Shown here in pieces: positions 41,996 through 51,361 of a stretch of DNA of 64,000 bases (positions within the stretch are counted from its first letter, which is position 1; every line of letters begins with the position of its first letter). A model generated the notes under the pieces. The model was given only the letters and a program-made list of their open reading frames with translations, made no database searches and was not told where the DNA came from. The stretch is from DATATB01 sp036268995 (lineage in GTDB: Bacteria > Planctomycetota > Planctomycetia > Pirellulales > PNKZ01), in assembly GCA_036268995.1 (NCBI GenBank), contig DATATB010000074.1, positions 49,303 to 113,302 of the forward strand. Reading direction: 5' to 3'. Both the position numbers and the translations under genes were made by a program.

Positions 41996-42880
41996 CTAAG
42001 CGCGATCAGCCTGCGATCCGACTTCGAGAGGAATCTCCAATTCACTTGCCATGCAAGTCAAATAATCGAAGGCGCGCACAGCGGCCAGGTCGGGATCTTC
42101 GATGTAAGGGTATAGCTCCACGGTCAGAAAGCCGTTGTATCCCGTGGCGGCAATGGCCGAGAGCGTGGCGCGAAAATCGATGGCCCCGTCGCCGGGCACC
42201 AGGTGCTGGTGTACGCGCGTGGCCGCGATGTCTTCGCAATGATAATGCCGCGTGTGCGGCGCCATGCGAGCGACCCAATCCTGCGGGTCCTCGCCGACGC
42301 AGTAGGCGTGGCCAATGTCGAAGTTCAAGCCGACCCAGGGAGACTCGATCCGTTTGACAAATTCGAGATATTGATCGAAGCGTTCAATCAACAAGCCCGG
42401 CTCGGGCTCGATGAGCAGGCCGACTTGCAACTGCTCGGCCACTTCGACGCAGGGCATCAGCTCGTCGTAAAACACGCCGGCAGCGCGGGCCCACGAGTCG
42501 CCCGGCTCGAGCGGTCCGCCGGGCTCGGTTTGCAGGTTCGCGGCCCCCAATTCCGCAGCCAGGTGCAGGGCGCGGATCGTGTGCTCGCGGCGAATGGCCC
42601 GGTAATGCCGATCGGGTTCGATCCACGATGGATGCCAGTACGGCTGTCGCGGATCGGCGACGGCGTTCATCATGAAGCCGTTGACGTTCGAGACCTGCAA
42701 CTGGTGCTCGGCCAGCGCGTAGAGAATCGAGCGGCGACGTTCGGGCAATAACCCGGCCGGCCAGGCGTGCGGCACGTCGGCCAGCACTTCGATGCCGGCA
42801 AAACCGATCGCGGCGATCCGGCGGATCGTCTCTTCGATCGAAAAGTTCATGTACGCGTTGGAGCTGAAAGCGAGCTTCAT
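41996..42880 (-). CDS. sugar phosphate isomerase/epimerase (AP-endonuclease-2 TIM barrel)
   Basis: The 294-residue protein starts MKLAFSSNAYMNFSIEETIRRIAAIGFAGIE (landmark) and has the metal ligands of the xylose-isomerase-like barrel: LLIEPEPGLL, LNFDIGHAYCVG, HYHCEDI and FLTVELYPY. The best start is ATG 42880, although no ribosome site is obvious. Together with the UbiA gene downstream it forms part of the ebo-type set. The exact substrate is unknown; it differs from the second barrel protein at 43160. Confidence 0.8.
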   Translation of the reverse strand: MKLAFSSNAYMNFSIEETIRRIAAIGFAGIEVLADVPHAWPAGLLPERRRSILYALAEHQLQVSNVNGFMMNAVADPRQPYWHPSWIEPDRHYRAIRREHTIRALHLAAELGAANLQTEPGGPLEPGDSWARAAGVFYDELMPCVEVAEQLQVGLLIEPEPGLLIERFDQYLEFVKRIESPWVGLNFDIGHAYCVGEDPQDWVARMAPHTRHYHCEDIAATRVHQHLVPGDGAIDFRATLSAIAATGYNGFLTVELYPYIEDPDLAAVRAFDYLTCMASELEIPLEVGSQADRA

Positions 42881-42990
42881 CGGCGACGTCGCAAGGAACC
42901 GCTTGTGGGTTATTTCCAAACCGGCTTGCACCGGCAGTGCCCATCTTAGCCTGTGCCGGTCGGTTGCGGTACATGCCGCGCCGCCGCTAC

Positions 42991-43058
42991 GGCGAGCCGG
43001 GAGCGTGCGCGACCGGAGGGGCGCTCAAAACTGCCGTTGCTTACGCTCCCGGCTCGCC
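42991..43058. repeat. palindromic element near isomerase genes
   Basis: GGCGAGCCGGGAGCG (from 42991) is inverted at CGCTCCCGGCTCGCC (ending 43058), with partial complementarity continuing inward (GTGCGCGACC versus CGTTGCTTAC). It lies in the 279-base divergent region between the two isomerase genes, where I see no other feature. Confidence 0.7.
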
Positions 43059-43159
43059 AAAAAAAACGCGCGGCCACCGGCCACTTGCGGCCGGACTAGG
43101 ACCGAGCGCACAATGGCCGCTTCCCGCTTCGCTAACCGAGATACGAAAGCACGCATTGC

Positions 43160-44173
43160 ATGAATGGAAATCCGAGCGTGGTGCTGAGCGCCTTTGCCGA
43201 CGAAGCCGCCAACCAGAAAACGGCTGTGCAGCAGTTTTCGGCGCTGGCTGCCTTGGGCTTGCAGTACTACAGCCTGCGATTTGTCGACGTCGGCGAGGGC
43301 ATCAAGAACGTGATGAAGCTCTCGCTCAAGGAGATCCAGCAACTTCGTCACTTGGAGGACGAGTATGGGCTGAACGTGGCCTCGATCGGTTCGCCGATCG
43401 GCAAGGTCAAGCTCGTGGACGAGGAAGACGGCACCCAGAACCAGTTCGTGCCCTTCAAAAAATACCTGGAAAAGGACGTGAAAAAGGCCTGCGAGATGGC
43501 CCATGCGTTCGAGACCAAGCTGATCCGCGGCTTTTCGTTTTATCCTCCGCGCGGGGCCGAGCCGCGCGAATATTTGCCACAGGCCGTCGATCAGCTCGGC
43601 CAGATCGCCGAATGCTGCCATCGTTCGGACCTGACCTTCGGTCTCGAGATCGAGGCCAACCTGGTCGGCCAGACCGGCGAACTGATGGCCGAAATCGAAC
43701 GCCAGGTCAACCATCCGGCCATGATGCTGATCTTCGATGCCGCCAACATTCTCTGCCAGGGCTACACGGGGCCCGAAGTGTTTCAGCAATACCTGGCCAT
43801 GAAGCCGTACATCGGCTGGATGCACATCAAGGACTATCGGCATCCGAAGCCGCCGGAGCGGCAGGGCTATGTCGATGAGGACGCCATCAAGAACTTTGTG
43901 CCGGCCGATCAAGGGCACTCGGCGCATGAGTTGATCTTGCGCGATTTCCGCGAAATGATCCCCAAGCTGCATCAATCGCTGGACCGACGCGGAATTCCCG
44001 GCGTGTTTCTCGATTTGGAGCCGCACGTCAAAGGCGGCGGTCAGTTCGGCGGCTTCAGTGGTCCCGACGGCATGGGCGTGGCCTTACGCGGGCTATGCCG
44101 CGTGCTGGATTTCGTCGGGATTGATTATCATTTGCGCGACTTCGAAGATATTCGTGCCGCTCGGGGCTTTTAA
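43160..44173 (+). CDS. sugar phosphate isomerase/epimerase (TIM barrel)
   Basis: The 337-residue TIM-barrel protein shows VLSAFADEAANQ, LQYYSLRFVDVGEGI, LTFGLEIEANLVGQ, MLIFDAANILCQGYTG, WMHIKDYRHP and VFLDLEPHVKGGG. The Glu/Asp/His/Glu metal ligands are in place. It is divergent from the isomerase at 41996 and is convergent with the large FHA gene. Whether it belongs to the ebo-type set or to sugar metabolism such as inositol or xylulose breakdown cannot be decided here. Confidence 0.78.
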   Translation: MNGNPSVVLSAFADEAANQKTAVQQFSALAALGLQYYSLRFVDVGEGIKNVMKLSLKEIQQLRHLEDEYGLNVASIGSPIGKVKLVDEEDGTQNQFVPFKKYLEKDVKKACEMAHAFETKLIRGFSFYPPRGAEPREYLPQAVDQLGQIAECCHRSDLTFGLEIEANLVGQTGELMAEIERQVNHPAMMLIFDAANILCQGYTGPEVFQQYLAMKPYIGWMHIKDYRHPKPPERQGYVDEDAIKNFVPADQGHSAHELILRDFREMIPKLHQSLDRRGIPGVFLDLEPHVKGGGQFGGFSGPDGMGVALRGLCRVLDFVGIDYHLRDFEDIRAARGF

Positions 44174-44182
44174 AGCCTTCGA

Positions 44183-47100
44183 TCATTCCAACGGCGCGTT
44201 CGACTCCGGCGGCTCGTCGGACGGCACTTCGTCGGCCGGCGCCTCGGTCGTCATGGTCTCGGCGACCGCGGACCCCACCTCGACGTTCGCAATCGCGTGA
44301 TGGTGGGCGTGCAGATCTTTGCGCGAGTGCCACAGCTTGGCCACTGACTTCAGGTTTTGCAGCACCAATCCGACGGTTAAGAGTCCGGTGCCGGCCGCGA
44401 CGTACAAGGCCCATTCATTGCCGGTGGTGTACATCCAGCCGGCGACCACCGTGCCAGTCAGCCCGACTGCGCAAAGAGTGGCTTGTCCCCGGCTGGTGGA
44501 GGCCGTGGTGCGGCGCGCGTGGGTCTGAATGGCCATCCGGGCGTTGGCGTTTGCTAACTCGCGCATGGCTGACAGATTGGCCGATAGCTCCGGCGGCAAC
44601 GAGCGCGGGGCCAGATCGCCGGGTTCGGCCGGCTTTTCGACGACGGGCTGTTTTGGCTGCTCGACCGCCGGCTGACGCGGCGACGTCGGGGCGACGTTGT
44701 AGCTCGTCGCTTGAGGTTCGGGCGGCCGGCTGCTCGAACCGCCGTTGCGGGCCATCAGCCGCTGCATATAAGCCTTGATATCGTCCTCATCCTCGTTCGA
44801 TTCCGCGGCCTGCGGGGCCGGCTGTGGAGCCACGTGCTGTTGCACCGGCGGCGGTACCGACGCGCCGGGTGAATCGTGCTCGTCGTCGAAGTCGGGCATG
44901 GCTCCCAAGCGGCGCAATAAGGCCACGCTGCTGAGCTCGACCCGATGGCCGCCGCCGCTCTTGGCGCTGGTAGCTGAAGGCGCAGGCTGCTCCGCCGGTT
45001 CGTTCTTTTGCACCGGCTCGGCCGGGGCCGAGAATCGCCGTACTTCCGCTTCGCGCGGCGACTGGACCGGCGTGCGCTGGTCGACGGCCGCGTAATCTTC
45101 CGCCTCACGCCGCTTCATATCGAAACGGTCTCGCTGCAATTCGCCGGCTTGTTGCTCCAACTCGGCACGCTGCTCGTCGAGCGCCGCTTGCTGTTGCTCG
45201 CACTCGGCCCGGGCAGAAGCCAGCTCCTCGCGCTCGGCGTCGAGCGCCCGGCGCTCGTCGTCCAATCGCTTGCGATCAAGCTCGAGTTCCGCCAATTGCT
45301 GCTGGAACTCGGCCTGCGATTGGTCGTCGACGGTCGCCTGTTCGGCCCGGCGCTGATAATCCGCGGCCTGTTGCTCGAGCGCCGCCCGCTCGGTTGCCAG
45401 ACGCTGTTGTTCTTCGTCGAGCGCTGCCCGGGCCGCAGCCATCTCGGCGGCTTGCGACTCGCGTGCGAGCGTGACTTCCGCGCATTGCGCTTGAAATTCT
45501 GCCTGGCGGGCGGCCAGAGCCTGCCGCTCGTCCGCCAACTGCTTGTTTAGAGATTCGAGTTGTGTCAGCGAGTCGGCTTGCGCGCGGACCTGCTGCGAAA
45601 GATTTTGCTCGCGTGCGGCCTGTTCGGCTTCGAGCCGGCTGCGGTTGCGCTCCAGTTCGGCTCGCGAGTCGGCCAACTCGGCCAACTGCTGGGCCAGCGT
45701 GGCCTGGCGGGCCTCAAGCTCCGCACGCTGCTGGGCAAGTTGCTCGGTGGCGGCCGCCAATTCCGTGGCCCGTTGGGCCTGTTGTTGTTCGAGCAGATCG
45801 AATTGCGGATCGCGGGCGGCGGGGGAGTCTTGGCCGTGGGTTGGCGCGGCGTGGAGCTGATAGGCGGTCCGCTCGGCTTCGAGCCGCTCGCGCAGCCGCT
45901 GGAGTTCGTCGAGTTGGGCCGCGAGTTCGAATTGCTGGTCCTGACCTTCGGCCTGAATCTGCTGCAATCGCGACTCGGCCTCGGCCAGCGCAGCGCGCTG
46001 CTGCTGCAAGCCTGCCTGTCCGGCCGCCAGGCGCGCCTGCTCTTCAATCAGTTGTTGCTGCGACGCCTGTTGCTCGGCCGCGAACGCGGCCTGTTCCTGC
46101 TCGAGCTGCTGTCGGCGGGCTTGCAGCGACTCGGATTCGGCGCGCAATTGCGCATCACGCTCGAGCATCTGCCGGTCGTGCTCTTGCCATTGGTTTTGAC
46201 ACAGCGTTTCACGTTGGCTGACGGCCGATTCGCGGCTTTGGAATTCTTCCATTTGCCGGGAGAGCGCTTCGCGGCGTTCCTGGTGTTCGCTTTCACGCTG
46301 GCGCAAGGCTTGTTCTCGCTCGCCGAATCGCTCGTTTTGATCGGCGCACGACTGCTGCCAGGCGGCCTGTTTTGCGGCCAAGGCCTCGCCCTGTGTTTGC
46401 AGCTCGATTTGCAGTCGGCTGAGCTCCAGTTCACGCTGGTGCGTCTGATCTCGCCGCGCTTCCAACTCGGCAGTGCGCCGGTTGCATTCGGCCTCTTGGT
46501 CGAGCAAGCGGGCCAGCGACTGCGATCGCTCGGACTCCCACACGTGTTGATCGCGCTCGAAGGCTTCGCGCACGCGGGCCAGCTCGCTCAACTCGGCTTC
46601 GAGCGCGGCCCGCGCTAGAGCCAAAGTGTCTCCTTGGCTGCGGAACAATGCGCGTTCGGCTTCCAACTGTTCCCACTCGCTCTTGAGCGCTAGTTCTCCA
46701 TCGGCGTAAGCGGGATCGTGGATCTGCGATTCGGTCCCCTGCTCCGCGCGCCGCGCTTCCAGCGTTTGTTGCTGCCGATCCAGTTCCAGCCGGCGAACTC
46801 CCAGCTCGGCCTCCTTGGCCGTCCATTGCTGTTGTTGGGCCGTCAACTGGTCAGCCAGCGCCGCCAGCCGAGCGGATTCGCCGGCCAGCGCCGCTTGGGT
46901 CTGCTGGCGAGCCTGCTCGTCGCTTTGGCGCCGCGCTTCGGCCGCTGCCTGGGCCGACTCCAACTCGCGGCGGCCGGCCTCGATTTCGAACTGCTGCTGC
47001 TGGACGCGTTGTACCAGCATGTCGAGCTCGGAATTGCGGGCGGCCAGGGCCGTGGCATCGATTGCATCCTGGCGCTGGCTTTGCTCGCGCTCGGTCAATC

Positions 47101-47821
47101 GGCTGTCGCGGGCGTCGCACTGTGCGGTCCAGGCGGCCAGCCGGGACGCGGCTTGTTCGCGTTCGGTTTCCCAGCGGGCGATGCGCTGGTTCAACTCCTG
47201 GCGTTCTTGCTTGAGTTGCTCGACGAGCTCATCGTGCCGCCCGGTGACTGCAACTGGGCGGCTTGGCTCTTCGGTCAATTGGCGCAGCCGCGCTTCAAGC
47301 TGGCGAAGATGGCGCATCAGCCGCCGGTGTCCCTTGGGCGATCGCGGTTTGCTTTCCGGCTTCGAACCGCTGGCAGCGGGTGCAGGCTGCACGCTCGCTG
47401 CGGCAGGCTGGCTCGACGGCGCTGGCAAAATCGCCGCGGCGACGGTCTCATGCTTCGAAGGCGTTCGAGGGGCGGGCAGCCGGAGCCGAACCGGGAGCAC
47501 TTCCAGCGTCACGTCGCCTACACGTAGCCGGTCGCCACACACCAGTGGAGCGTCATCGAAGGGCCGGTTGTTCAGCCAGGCCCTCTCGGCGCACCGACGA
47601 ATGATGTTGCGCTGCTGGCCGCGAATGATCATGCAGTGCAGCGGTTGAATGCCAGCGCCAGCGAGGCGCAGCGTGCAGTCGGTGCCCGAGCCGATGGTGC
47701 ATCGGGCCTCGCGGATTTCGACCACTTGTTCCGGCAAGCCGGGGCCGGAAATGCGCAGGGCCATCACGGCCGCACTGGCTGGTTTCAGACGAGATGCTTC
47801 GCTAAGCGTGGCAGTGCCCAT
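44183..47821 (-). CDS. FHA-domain / giant coiled-coil membrane protein
   Basis: The 1212-residue protein starts with an FHA phosphothreonine-binding domain (about residues 35-110; CTIGSGTDCTLRLAG, then QPLHCMI and AWLNNRPF). It continues as a Gln/Glu/Ala-rich coiled coil for about 750 residues (160-910). A Pro-rich linker follows, then two membrane helices near 1115-1132 and 1138-1156 and an acidic tail. The order places the FHA head and rod on one side of the membrane. FHA domains read kinase phosphorylation, and several kinases of the right kind are encoded nearby. A structural or morphology role, or a receptor scaffold, is inference. It is the largest gene in the window. Confidence 0.85.
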   Translation of the reverse strand: MGTATLSEASRLKPASAAVMALRISGPGLPEQVVEIREARCTIGSGTDCTLRLAGAGIQPLHCMIIRGQQRNIIRRCAERAWLNNRPFDDAPLVCGDRLRVGDVTLEVLPVRLRLPAPRTPSKHETVAAAILPAPSSQPAAASVQPAPAASGSKPESKPRSPKGHRRLMRHLRQLEARLRQLTEEPSRPVAVTGRHDELVEQLKQERQELNQRIARWETEREQAASRLAAWTAQCDARDSRLTEREQSQRQDAIDATALAARNSELDMLVQRVQQQQFEIEAGRRELESAQAAAEARRQSDEQARQQTQAALAGESARLAALADQLTAQQQQWTAKEAELGVRRLELDRQQQTLEARRAEQGTESQIHDPAYADGELALKSEWEQLEAERALFRSQGDTLALARAALEAELSELARVREAFERDQHVWESERSQSLARLLDQEAECNRRTAELEARRDQTHQRELELSRLQIELQTQGEALAAKQAAWQQSCADQNERFGEREQALRQRESEHQERREALSRQMEEFQSRESAVSQRETLCQNQWQEHDRQMLERDAQLRAESESLQARRQQLEQEQAAFAAEQQASQQQLIEEQARLAAGQAGLQQQRAALAEAESRLQQIQAEGQDQQFELAAQLDELQRLRERLEAERTAYQLHAAPTHGQDSPAARDPQFDLLEQQQAQRATELAAATEQLAQQRAELEARQATLAQQLAELADSRAELERNRSRLEAEQAAREQNLSQQVRAQADSLTQLESLNKQLADERQALAARQAEFQAQCAEVTLARESQAAEMAAARAALDEEQQRLATERAALEQQAADYQRRAEQATVDDQSQAEFQQQLAELELDRKRLDDERRALDAEREELASARAECEQQQAALDEQRAELEQQAGELQRDRFDMKRREAEDYAAVDQRTPVQSPREAEVRRFSAPAEPVQKNEPAEQPAPSATSAKSGGGHRVELSSVALLRRLGAMPDFDDEHDSPGASVPPPVQQHVAPQPAPQAAESNEDEDDIKAYMQRLMARNGGSSSRPPEPQATSYNVAPTSPRQPAVEQPKQPVVEKPAEPGDLAPRSLPPELSANLSAMRELANANARMAIQTHARRTTASTSRGQATLCAVGLTGTVVAGWMYTTGNEWALYVAAGTGLLTVGLVLQNLKSVAKLWHSRKDLHAHHHAIANVEVGSAVAETMTTEAPADEVPSDEPPESNAPLE

Positions 47822-48453
47822 GTTTTGTTGGTCTCAAACTTCCGGCCCGCATGTCTGTAAAGGTCCGAGGTGATCTACCTTACGGCTGAGCGGCAGTCAA
47901 AGATTCGGGGGGGCTCGCGGGGCCGTGCGGGCGAAGGCCCTGGCGTGGTGCGATAACCCTTGCGATCGGGCGGTTGTGGGTCGTCGCGCAAAATCTGCTG
48001 GATGTTTGCGCGGCTTTTGCCGATTATTCTGTGCGTCGGCGGTTGTCGGCCGCGCAGCCAATTCGGGGCCTGCGGACCCAAGGCCGCTTGTCGAGGCAAA
48101 AGTGTCTGTCCGCAGGAACTTGCCGGGCGGCGGAGCCGTCACGGACGTCCCGGAATTCGCGGTTATCGTCGTAAGTCGTTCTGTTGTCGATTGTTGTGTT
48201 CGTTCGTCGCGAGCCGGAACGAGCTGTTCTTCCGGTCGTAAAATTCGGAACCATTTGCACTTGGCGTTCGTACTATAGTTGTTTTGCCGCATAGCACCCG
48301 TGCCGCTAGCGAAGAGTTCGGCTAGGGAAGGCGACTGCAAGGAACATCGATCGAGGCAACATCCACTCTTTTTTATTTGTTCGACAAGGCGAGTCTGGAG
48401 GGGGGGCGAAACCCTCGGCGCGGCCAAGATCGGACATCAAGGGTAAGGCTGAC
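47822..48453. other. intergenic region before the DksA-like gene
   Basis: About 630 bases without a supported gene; several short overlapping frames in both directions have no family signature or ribosome site. The composition is mixed, with TTGCACTTGGCGTTCGTACT followed by ATAGT near 48255-48279, where a -10-like TATAGT is present but the spacing to TTGCAC is only 13 bases. The long leader could contain a regulatory RNA, but no structure could be shown. Confidence 0.4.
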
Positions 48454-48903
48454 ATGGCACGCAAAGATGCGATCTCCAAGATGCGCGAGGTTTTGGTCTT
48501 TCGGCGTGATGCGCTGCGCAAGGCGCTGGCGGGGGATTTGAGTCTCTTGAAGGAACTGCGCGAGCAGACCGCCGGCGACGTGGTGGATTTTGCCCTCGAC
48601 TCGGCGCAGGACGAAATCAATTCGCAGTTGGCCGAGGTGGAAAGCCGCGAATTGGCCAGCATCGAAAACGCCCTGGAACGCATGCGCACCGGCCACTATG
48701 GCGTGTGCGAAGGTTGCGCCGAGCGAATTCCGATGGCCCGGCTCAACGCATTGCCGTATGCGACGTTGTGCATTGAATGCCAGCGCGAGAGCGAACGTTA
48801 CGGGGCGGCACATGGCAACGACGCCGACTGGGGCCGGCTGGTCGACAACGGCAGCGGCGACGCTGAATTGTCGATCAACGACTTAGAGATCGACGTTTCT
48901 TGA
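48454..48903 (+). CDS. DksA/TraR-family zinc-finger protein
   Basis: The 149-residue protein has a helical coiled coil whose tip reads DVVDFA, matching the DxxDxA motif that DksA inserts into the RNA polymerase secondary channel. A four-Cys zinc finger follows (CEGC and CIEC). It would modulate transcription with ppGpp. The leader is long (see 47822-48453). The upstream AAGG sits eight bases before the ATG. Length is close to E. coli DksA (151 residues). Confidence 0.9.
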   Translation: MARKDAISKMREVLVFRRDALRKALAGDLSLLKELREQTAGDVVDFALDSAQDEINSQLAEVESRELASIENALERMRTGHYGVCEGCAERIPMARLNALPYATLCIECQRESERYGAAHGNDADWGRLVDNGSGDAELSINDLEIDVS

Positions 48904-49027
48904 TTCGGAAGCGGCCAGCGCGCACAATGCTGGTCAGGCGCCGCGTGCACGCAAGCGCGATGGTTGCAAAAGATCGCGCGTTCTCGCGGCGCCTTGTGCT
49001 TCGTTGTATCGCCAAGGAGTTGCCGCG

Positions 49028-50221
49028 ATGCGCTGGCTGCCTGGTGCTACCCTGCCGGGTGCGCCGCAAATGCTCGTGTTTGTTCTCTGCCTGGCGGGCT
49101 TGCTCGGGGGCACTGCATCTCGGGTGCGGGCCCAAGCCATCGGCGAGTCGGGCGTGGAGGCCGATCTTTCGCCCGAACAGCGCAACGCCATGTACGCGGC
49201 GCTTTCGCACGAAGTCGACGAAATCGAGCGCCAGCGACGCATTCTCAAGATGGTCGTCAAGCTCGTCAGTCCCACGGTCGTACACATCGAGGCTGAAAAG
49301 CACGAAGCGGCCAAGGGCTATAGCCGCGGCCGCACCGTGGAAGAAGCCGGCTCGGGCGTGGTCATCGAGCTCAAAGACAGCTTCTACGTGCTGACCAACC
49401 GGCACGTCATCCGCGATGCCCAATTGCAAGACATCAAGATCCGCATGGCCGACGGGCACGTTGCTCCGCCGACGCACGTGTGGGCCGATCAGGACACGGA
49501 CATCGCCGTCATGTCCATCAGCGCGCCGCACCTGGTGCCAGCCCGGCTGGGCAATAGCGACAAAGTCGAGATCGGCGATTTCGTGCTGGCCGTCGGCAGC
49601 CCCTTTGGGCTGAGCCATTCGGTGACCTACGGCATTATCAGCGCCAAGGGCCGCCGCGACCTGGAGTTGGGTGACGGCGGCGTGCGCTACCAGGATTTCA
49701 TGCAAACCGACGCCGCGATCAATCCCGGCAATAGCGGCGGGCCGCTGATCAACTTGCGTGGCGAAGTGATCGGCATCAACACGGCCATCGCCAGCAACTC
49801 GGGCGGCAACGAAGGCATCGGATTCAGCATCCCGGTCAACCTGGTGATGATCATCGCCCGGCAGTTGATCGACCACGGCAGCGTGAATCGGGCCTATTTG
49901 GGCGTGTCGCTCGACTCGAAGTTTACCGGCATCCAGGCCCTGGAGTTGGGCCTGCCGCGCAAACTGGGCGCTCGGATCGTCGAGGTGAAGCCTGGTTCGC
50001 CGGCCGAAGGGGCGCAGTTGCAGGTGGGCGACGTGATCACGCGATTCAACAACGTGCGCGTCGACGACGACACGCACCTGGTGAACATCATCAGCTTCAC
50101 CGAAGTGGGCGCCGAAGTGCCGATCGTAATCTACCGCAACCGGCACCCCATCCAGTTGAACGTCAAAGTCGCCAGCCGGCCGCCGCAGCAGCAAGCCAGC
50201 TACGTCCCGCCGTCGCGGTAA
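49028..50221 (+). CDS. HtrA/DegP-family serine protease with PDZ domain
   Basis: The 397-residue protein has a signal peptide (VFVLCLAGLLGGTASRVRA), a trypsin-like protease domain with His in VLTNRHVIRD, Asp in DQDTDIAVM and Ser in NPGNSGGPL, and one C-terminal PDZ domain (AYLGVSLDSKFTG through VGDVITRFNN). It acts in protein quality control outside the cytoplasm. The start at 49028 has AGGAG eight bases upstream; the longer frame to 49004 is rejected. Confidence 0.93.
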   Translation: MRWLPGATLPGAPQMLVFVLCLAGLLGGTASRVRAQAIGESGVEADLSPEQRNAMYAALSHEVDEIERQRRILKMVVKLVSPTVVHIEAEKHEAAKGYSRGRTVEEAGSGVVIELKDSFYVLTNRHVIRDAQLQDIKIRMADGHVAPPTHVWADQDTDIAVMSISAPHLVPARLGNSDKVEIGDFVLAVGSPFGLSHSVTYGIISAKGRRDLELGDGGVRYQDFMQTDAAINPGNSGGPLINLRGEVIGINTAIASNSGGNEGIGFSIPVNLVMIIARQLIDHGSVNRAYLGVSLDSKFTGIQALELGLPRKLGARIVEVKPGSPAEGAQLQVGDVITRFNNVRVDDDTHLVNIISFTEVGAEVPIVIYRNRHPIQLNVKVASRPPQQQASYVPPSR

Positions 50222-50241
50222 GAATCGATCTTCGGCGGCTG

Positions 50242-51177
50242 TTATCGTCCGGCCGAGCGCAGCCCGCGCATGATGGCTTCGGTTACAGCCGGGGCGTCCA
50301 GTTCGCCGGCAACGTCCATGTTGTGGCGCCATTGGGGCGCGTGGCGGCGATCGAAGATCGTGGCCCCGGTCGTCAGGTCGCCGGTCGTCTCCACGTCGCC
50401 GGCCATCGGCTGCATGCTGAACAGCTCCGGATCCGTGGCCGCCACCAGCGCCACGGCGTCGTGCAGATGGATGCCTTCGACGCCCAGCAGTTGCCGATGC
50501 GTGCGGAATGCATAGGGCAATATCTTGCGCAGGAAGCGGCCTGCCGTGGTTTGCTCGTCCGGCAACTGTTCGAGATGGCTGAAGCTCATCACCACTTGGT
50601 TAGTGACGTCCAGTGGTATCAGCGTCTTGGTGGTTCGCGAGCGGAACACGGCACGCGCGGCCGCCGGGTCGCAAAAGATATTGAACTCGGCTGCCGGCGT
50701 GGCATTGCCCGGCGCTTTGATGGCGCCGCCCATCATCACCAGTTGCCCGATCTGGCCGGCCAGCGTCGGATCGCGGCGCAGGGCCTGGGCAATGTTGGTG
50801 AGCGGGCCCAAGGCCACGATCGTGATCATGTCGGGAGCGGCGCGAACTTCGTCGGTAATCACCTTTTCCGACGGGTGCTGATGGTGCAGCTCGGCCACCT
50901 GAAAATTAGCGTTGCCCAGCCCGTCGTTGCCGAACAAATGGCGCGAATCGATCGCCGGGGCCCGTTCCGGCTCGGTGGCGGCGCCGATGCGTGGCCAGCG
51001 CGGCGGATCCAGCTGCTCGATGATGGCCTGCACATTGCGCGTGGCTTGCTCGGCTGGCACATTTCCGGCCACGGCCGTTACGGCCACGACCTCCAGCCGC
51101 GGATCGAACAGCGCCATGGTCAAAGCCACGGCATCATCGATTCCGGGGTCGACGTCGAGAATTATCTTCCGTGGCAT
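50242..51177 (-). CDS. inosine-uridine-type nucleoside hydrolase
   Basis: This enzyme cleaves the N-glycosidic bond of nucleosides. The 311-residue protein has the calcium-binding motif DVDPGIDDA near the N-terminus, ALGPLTNIAQAL, MMGGAIKAPGN, AEFNIFCDPAAA and LHDAVALVAATDP. It is divergent from the trpD gene. No purine salvage operon is attached. Substrate choice (inosine, uridine, or other) cannot be read from the sequence. Confidence 0.92.
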   Translation of the reverse strand: MPRKIILDVDPGIDDAVALTMALFDPRLEVVAVTAVAGNVPAEQATRNVQAIIEQLDPPRWPRIGAATEPERAPAIDSRHLFGNDGLGNANFQVAELHHQHPSEKVITDEVRAAPDMITIVALGPLTNIAQALRRDPTLAGQIGQLVMMGGAIKAPGNATPAAEFNIFCDPAAARAVFRSRTTKTLIPLDVTNQVVMSFSHLEQLPDEQTTAGRFLRKILPYAFRTHRQLLGVEGIHLHDAVALVAATDPELFSMQPMAGDVETTGDLTTGATIFDRRHAPQWRHNMDVAGELDAPAVTEAIMRGLRSAGR

Positions 51178-51361
51178 CGCAGGTCTTTCGGAGTCACGAG
51201 TTGCGGCAAATTTCGAGCGATTCTAGTCCTTTTCGGCCGGCAAAAGAACCCCCGATGGAATCCAAGTGACCTCTCGTGCAGCCCCGTGGATACCAGTCAG
51301 GTGCTCAACAGCGTAAAATAGGGGACTTTCAACGGCAGAACCGTCGTCCGATGGGCGAACC

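Noticed and set aside
44500..47650. Several long plus-strand open frames opposite the FHA/coiled-coil gene
   Set aside because: They mirror the repetitive GC-rich coding strand, carry no family signature, and the minus-strand FHA and coiled-coil pattern is convincing.
48251..48279. Promoter TTGCAC / TATAGT before the DksA-like gene
   Set aside because: The spacing of 13 bases is too short for a sigma70 promoter; mentioned only as a landmark.
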